The position numbers and the translations under genes were made by a program. From NCBI RefSeq assembly GCF_905171775.1, contig NC_053490.1, forward strand, positions 86,826,286 to 86,890,285: a stretch of 64,000 nt of DNA, written 5' to 3'. The notes under the pieces were generated by a model, which saw only the letters and a list, made by a program, of their open reading frames with translations, did not search any database and had not been told where the DNA came from. Shown here in pieces: positions 56,835 to 64,000 of this stretch. The DNA comes from Rana temporaria. Lineage: Eukaryota; Chordata; Amphibia; Anura; Ranidae. The number at the start of each line of letters is the position of its first letter. Position 1 is the first letter of the stretch.

Positions 56835-57757
56835 CATGGTTTTTATTAGAATTTTGTGTTTTACATGCAAATGATAGTTTTGATACAACAAAATGATCAG
56901 ATGTAATAAACTTTGTAAAGAGAATGTAAGGTACAATGTGTCATTTGGTTTATAAAGTCTTAAATAGAAGTAGGAATAGCAATAGTTAAAGTGGTTGTAA
57001 AAGCTAAAGGTTTTTTTTTTTACCTTAATGCATTTTTTGCATTGAGTTAAAATACCTTTTTAGCTGCCCCCCAGAACCCCCTAAATACTTACCTGAGCCA
57101 GATTATTGGTCCAGCGCTGTGCATCTCCCCCCCCCCCCCCAATGAGCTGTGTGAGAGCAACGAGCACCATTGGCTTCTGTCAGTCCAATCAAATGGCGGA
57201 GGGTGGGGCCAGGCCTCACAATGCATGTCAATAGACACATATAGTGCGGCTCTGGATAGAGCCGGAATGAGTACCCACCCTCCCTAGCAAGCAGCTAGTA
57301 GGACCCACTGCTGTCAAATTCTGTGACAAGAGAGTAGGAAGAGGGGCTGAGCCGCCCTGTCAATAGACACAGACAGGGCAGCTCGGGAGTGAGCCTACAG
57401 GATGGCCCTAATAGGGCACTCGCCAAACAGGAGGAGCTAGGAGTGCTAGGGGGGCTGCTATGTTTAAAACCATTGCACAGAGTAGGTAAGTATAACGTGT
57501 GTTTTATTTTATTTTTAAAAAAAATTGGAGGTTTAATATCACTTTAAATAACTGTTATTACAGGACAAGGTAGCGGGCTAAAGAGGTTGGGAAGGAGCCG
57601 GTAGGAGGCAGTACGTTATGGCACGCCCCTGACAGTCAGTGAAGGTAAGCTTGGGCATTAGCCCAAAAACCTTAGCACTGTCGCTTTTTCTGGACAACAT
57701 GTTCTAATTGTAAACGCAAAGAAAAATATACTCGGGGTCATGTTAAAGTGTTGTATG
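56835..57757. other. Intergenic, no gene seen
   Basis: Contains a TTAA-type MITE fragment starting near 56988 ('ttaaagtggttgtaaaagct') and ending near 57546 ('aatatcactttaaat'). No coding content. Confidence 0.5.
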
Positions 57758-57849
57758 GGTTCGATTAGGGTTGTCCCGATACCGATACTAGTATCGGTAT
57801 CGGGACCGATACTGAGCATTTGCGCGAGTACTTGTACTCGCGCAAATGC

Positions 57850-58740
57850 TCCCGATGCCAGATCCGGAGAGCGGGCTGAGAGGGGGTGGCTATCAGGCGG
57901 AGGGCTGACTGAAAGGGCCGGAGAGCGGGCTGAGAGCCGGAGAGCGGGCTGAGAGGGGGTGGCTATCAGGCGGAGGGCTGACTGAAAGGGCCGGAGAGCG
58001 GGCTGAGAGGGGGTGGCTATCAGGCAGAAGGCAGACTGAAAGGGCCGGAGAGCGGGCTGAGAGGGGGTGGCTATCAGGCAGAGGGCAGACTGAAAGGGCC
58101 GGAGAGCGGGCTGAGAGGGGGTGGCTATCAGGCAGAGGGCAGACTGAAAGGGCCGGAGAGCGGGCTGAGAGGGGGTGGCTATCAGGCAGAAGGCAGACTG
58201 AAAGGGCCGGAGAGCGGGCTGAGAGGGGGTGGCTATCAGGCAGAGGGCAGACTGAAAGGGCCGGAGAGCGGGCTGAGAGGGGGTGGCTATCAGGCAGAGG
58301 GCAGACTGAAAGGGCCGGAGAGCGGGCTGAGAGGGGGTGGCTATCAGGCGGAGGGCTGACTGAAAGGGCCGGAGAGCGGGCTGAGAGGGGGTGGCTATCA
58401 GGCAGAAGGCAGACTGAAAGGGCCGGAGAGCGGGCTGAGAGGGGGTGGCTATCAGGCGGAGGGCAGACTGAAAGGGCCGGAGAGCGGGCTGAGAGGGGGT
58501 GGCTATCAGGCAGAGGGCAGACTGAAAGGGCCGGAGAGCGGGCTGAGAGGGGGTGGCTATCAGGCGGAGGGCTGACTGAAAGGGCCGGAGAGCGGGCTGA
58601 GAGGGGGTGGCTATCAGGCAGAAGGCAGACTGAAAGGGCCGGAGAGCGGGCTGAGAGGGGGTGGCTATCAGGCAGAGGGCAGACTGAAAGGGCCGGAGAG
58701 CGGGCTGAGAGGGGGTGGCTATCAGGCAGACTGAAAGGGC
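57850..58740 (+). repeat. 54-bp minisatellite
   Basis: About 15 copies of a unit including 'gccggagagcgggctgagag' and 'ggtggctatcaggcagaggg'; spacing of 'gggccgg' is exactly 54 at 57988 and 58042. As 54 is a multiple of three, a 485-codon minus-strand frame repeating an 18-residue Ala/Pro/Leu/Gln-rich unit stays open (57658-59115). I regard it as non-genic. Confidence 0.95.
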
Positions 58741-58909
58741 CGGAGTGCGGCGGCTAGCAGGCGGACTGAGTGGGCGGAGAGGGGGCGGCGAGCAGGCGGA
58801 GAGCGGACTGAGGAGGCGGAGAGCAGAGCAGTCCTCCGGTATGTAAAACAGGCTACTACATACCACTAATGGAGGAGAGCTGCTTCTGCTGCTGCTGCCG
58901 CCGTCTAGT

Positions 58910-59163
58910 TCATCAGCGCTCGGGGGAACATACATACCAGCTTTCATTTGAATAGCTGTGTGTTCCCCCTCGCACGTCGTCATAAATAGCCCCTCCCCCT
59001 TGTCCGGGGACTTTGATAGACAGATAACCCGTCCCAGGATTGGACAGGTGATCTGTCTGTCAAAGTGCCTGGACAAGGGGGAGGGGCTATTTATAACGCG
59101 CGGCGGGGAACACACAGCTATTCAAATGAAAGCTGGTATGTATGTTCCCCCGAGCGCTGATGA
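58910..59163. repeat. 250-bp palindrome inside hAT
   Basis: 'catcagcgctcgggggaaca' and its inverse bound arms of about 115 bp that also pair at 'aagctggtatgtatgttccc' and 'ctatttat'; the centre lies near 59037. Confidence 0.9.
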
Positions 59164-59500
59164 ATTAGACGCAGAGGCTACAGCAGTGACCAGCAGCAGG
59201 TCAGCTTTAATCATATATAAATATAATAGGCCTAACTTTATCTATGGGAACAGGACAAAGTGTGCTAGTGATATAATATAATGTTTACATTGCACACCAT
59301 TCTTCCACTTTTGTTTCCACTTTTATTTTTCTTTCAAACAATGCAGCAGTGTGCTGCAATCAGCAGCTCCAAAAACGGATAGCCAGGGACAAGCTGTGCT
59401 TTGGGAAACCCCCAAAGCAAAAACTTAAAATTACCACCCATAAAACAAAAGGGGGGGGGGGGGGCGGCTATTTTCTTGCAGTTAATCAGTGTGCCATAAC

Positions 59501-60793
<1,293 letters not shown>

Positions 60794-61106
60794 GCCATAA
60801 CTCATCCATCAAGGTTCATTGGGCAAATGATTTTCACAGCAGATGCAGTGTCAGTCAGAATCGTTCATGCCCTGTAAGACCAGAGCCTGACTAAGCTGTC
60901 ATTCGCTGGGGAATGCAGGCCCAGCAGCTTTCCTATTTAGTGCCCTGCAGGTGCTGTGCATTTGGGGACATACAGCTGCATTTGTGGACCAATGGATACA
61001 TTTTTAAAAAAGTATCGGTATTCGGTATCGGCGAGTACATGAAAAAAAGTATCGGTACTTGTACTCGGTCCTAAAAAAGTGGTATCGGGACAACCCTAGG
61101 TTCGAT

Positions 61107-61449
61107 TATTATATATTTTTTTTATTATTATTAAAAACATATCATACTTGCCTCCACTGTGCAGTTCGTTTTGCACAAAGTAGCCCCAATCCTCCTGGTA
61201 ATTGAGGCTGCGGCTTTGCAGCCTCAATTACCGGCCGTCGCGGGCCCGCCGCGAACGTGCGATGGGGGAGGTGGGGGCGCACAGAGGCACAGATCCTGGC
61301 GCCATCTGGTGGTGGCCGTTGGCATTACAAGTAAAACAGCAGTTCTAATGTTTTTTTTTTTTTTTTTTTACTGTTTTCACCGCCATCTACTTCCCTCTAA
61401 TTAGAACCACCAAACATTATGTATATTTTTTTATTCTAACACCCTAGAG
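61107..61449. other. Intergenic, no gene seen
   Basis: Contains a small inverted repeat near 61198-61234 ('taattgaggctgcggctttg' with its inverse). No coding content. Confidence 0.5.
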
Positions 61450-64000
61450 CAGGGGTCTCCAAACTTTTTACTTCGAGGGCCACATTCTATATTTTACACA
61501 TATTCGCGGGCCGGAAAAAAAAAAAAAATTTATAAATAAATCCACAGTAGAAGAAGAATAGAATAGAATTTGACTTACTGCTGACAGCAAGATTGAATGG
61601 TGCTCCTCTATTCTTTGCTGGCACCTAAACGCTGGAGCATCATGCAGCGGGGCTAAACTTCCAGCGTGCATGAGGCTTTACATCCGTGTCACCATCATCT
61701 GTGTCACCATCAGTCTCTCCATTCATCTGTGTCACCATCATCTGTGTCCCCATCCATCTGTGTCCCCATCAGTCTCTCCATTCATCTGTGTCCTCATCTG
61801 TGTCCCCATTCATCTGTGTCCCCATCAGTCTCCCCATCCAACTGTGTCACCATCATCTGTGTCCCCATCAGTCTCCCCATTCATCTGTGTCCCCATCAGT
61901 CTCCCCACCCAACTGTGTCACCATCATCTGTGTCCCCATCAGTGTCCCCATCTGTGTCCCCATTCATCTGTGTCCCCATCAGTCTCCCCATCCAACTGTG
62001 TCACCATCATCTGTGTCCCCATCAGTCTCCCCATCCAACTGTGTCACCATCATCTGTGTCCCCATCAGTCTCCCCATTCATCTGTGTCCCCATCAGTCTC
62101 CCCACCCAACTGTGTCACCATCATCTGTGTCCCCATCAGTGTCCCCATCTGTGTCCCCATTCATCTGTGTCCCCATCAGTCTCCCCATCCAACTGTGTCA
62201 CCATCATCTGTGTCCCCATCAGTCTCCCCATTCATCTGTGTCCCCATCAGTCTCCCCATCCAACTGTGTCACCATCATCTGTGTCCCCATCAGTCTCCCC
62301 ATTCATCTGTGTCCCCATCAGTCTCCCCATTCATCTGTGTCCCCATCAGTCTCCCCATTCATCTGTGTCCCCATCAGTCTCCCCATCCAACTGTGTCACC
62401 ATCATCTGTGTCCCCATCAGTCTCCCCATTCATCTGTGTCCCCATCAGTCTCCCCATCCATCAGTCTCCCCATTCATCTGTGTCCCCATCAGTCTCCCAT
62501 TCATCTGTGTCCCCATCAGTCTCCCCATTCATCTGTGTCCCCATCATTTTCCCCATCCATCTGTGTCCCCATCCATCTGTGTCCCCATCCATCTGTGTCC
62601 CCATTCATCTGTGTCCCCATCCACCTGTGTCCCCATCAGTTTCCCCATCCACCTGTGTCCCCATTCATCTGTGTCCCCATCAGTCTTTCCATTCATCTGT
62701 GTCCCCATACATCTGTGTCCCCATCAGTCTTCCCATTCATCTGTGTCCCCATTCATCTGTGTCCCCATCCACCTGTGTCCCCATCAGTTTCCCCATTCAT
62801 CTGTGTCCCCATCAGTCTTCCCATTCATCTGTGTCCCCATCAGTCTTCCCATTCATCTGTGTCCCCATTCATCTGTGTCCCCATTTATCTGTGTCCCCAT
62901 TTATCTGTGTCCCCATTCATATGTGTCCCCATCAGTCTTCCCATTCATCTGTGTCCCCATTCATCTGTGTCCCCATTCATCTGTGTCCCCATCAGTCTCC
63001 GCATTCATCTGTGTCCCCATCATCTGTGTCCCCATTCATCTGTGTCCCCATTCATCTGTGTCCCCATCAGTCTTCCCATTCATCTGTGTCCCCATTCATC
63101 TGTGTCCCCATCCACCTGTGTCCCCATCAGTTTCCCCATTCATCTGTGTCCCCATCAGTCTTCCCATTCATCTGTGTCCCCATCAGTCTTCCCATTCATC
63201 TGTGTCCCCATTTATCTGTGTCCCCATTTATCTGTGTCCCCATTCATCTGTGTCCCCATTCATCTGTGTCCCCATTCATCTGTGTCCCCATCAGTCTCCG
63301 CATTCATCTGTGTCCCCATCATCTGTGTCCCCATCATCTGTGTCCCCATCATCTGTGTCCCCATTCATCTGTGTCCCCATTCATCTGTGTCCCCATCAGT
63401 CTCCGCATTCATCTGTGTCCCCATCATCTGTGTCCCCATCATCTGTGTCCCCATCATCTGTGTCCCCATCATCTGTGTCCCCATTCATCTGTGTCCCCAT
63501 TCATCTGTGTCCCCATTCATCTGTGTCCCCATCATCTGTGTCCCCATCCATCTGTGTCCCCATCCATCTGTGTCCCCATCATCTGTGTCCCCATTCATCT
63601 GTGTCCCCATCAGTCTCCCCATTCATCTGTGTCCCCATCAGTCTCCCCATTCATCTGTGTCCCCATCAGTCTCCCCATCCAACTGTGTCACCATCATCTG
63701 TGTCCCCATCAGTCTCCCCATTCATCTGTGTCCCCATCAGTCTCCCCATCCATCAGTCTCCCCATTCATCTGTGTCCCCATCAGTCTCCCATTCATCTGT
63801 GTCCCCATCAGTCTCCCCATTCATCTGTGTCCCCATCATTTTCCCCATCCATCTGTGTCCCCATCCATCAGTTTCCCCATCCATCTGTGTCCCCATCCAT
63901 CAGTTTCCCCATCCATCTGTGTCCCCATTCATCTGTGTCCCCATCCACCTGTGTCCCCATCAGTTTCCCCATCCACCTGTGTCCCCATTCATCTGTGTCC
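61450..64000 (+). mobile_element. hAT-like 5' end running off the window
   Basis: It begins CAGGGGTCTCCAAACTTTTT followed by 'cgagggccacattctat', a terminus widespread among vertebrate hAT/Charlie-like elements. The right end is not in the window, so no TSD can be tested. Confidence 0.6.
61685..64000 (+). repeat. 12-28 bp composite minisatellite
   Basis: Units 'catctgtgtccccat' and 'cagtctccccatt' alternate in higher-order blocks: one long block near 61890-62110 recurs with small changes, and 62380-62560 recurs at 63660-63845. The array reaches the window end. Confidence 0.97.

Noticed and set aside
61685..64000. CRISPR-like regular repeats
   Set aside because: Units are contiguous without unique spacers, and the context is vertebrate; this is a minisatellite.

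Overview
This is nuclear DNA of a vertebrate, most likely an anuran and probably a ranid-type frog. The vertebrate call rests on a complete, spliced ribosomal protein L21 gene with intronic snoRNAs. The frog call is an inference from the repertoire of DNA transposons and foldback MITEs, which I recognise from true-frog genomes but could not search. No bacterial, plasmid, phage or CRISPR features are present, and there is no operon-like gene packing.

Only one host gene can be supported: RPL21 on the minus strand. Non-coding exon 1 lies near 39854-39882 with a pyrimidine-tract (TOP-like) start. The five coding exons run from 36623 down to 29615 and sum to exactly 160 codons plus stop, with GT/AG at every junction. 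Introns 3 and 5 each hold a copy of the same box C/D snoRNA. The other introns are filled with MITEs. A CpG/E-box/CCAAT-rich stretch near 51240-51430 may be the promoter of a second gene whose coding exons I cannot find here.

The rest is a mosaic of class II transposons, many resolved to exact ends by target-site duplications (TSDs). Left to right: TTAA-bounded MITEs (716-1244, 14512-15019, 42637-43177); a foldback repeat with a near-perfect central palindrome (2085-3270); a 6.35-kb hAT element (4576-10929, TSD TTTAGCAG) whose BED-finger reading frame is split by a second hAT (6112-9125, TSD CACGTGGG); a Tc1 element (12010-13887) whose broken transposase contains a Harbinger-like MITE; a 9.1-kb TTAA-bounded piggyBac-like element (15789-24866) with a 584-codon transposase frame and a frameshifted cysteine-rich tail; a second decayed Tc1 (25905-26927); piggyBac-derived non-autonomous copies (27721-28715, 40997-41925); RPL21; nested MITEs (43.5-46.8 kb); and hAT elements at 47185-51020, 54933-55465, 56142-56826, 57766-61098 (with another hAT, 59501-60793, inside it) and from 61450 on.

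The most striking pattern is that most of these hAT-like elements carry their own internal minisatellite or purine-rich array, each with a different repeat unit (22, 20, 18, about 23, 54 and about 12-28 bp). Together these arrays make up several kilobases of the window and generate long spurious reading frames. I found no convincing new gene system. The second-look items are this hAT/minisatellite association, the piggyBac family with its giant inverted internal repeats, the duplicated intronic snoRNA, the large foldbacks around RPL21, and the orphan promoter-like island.
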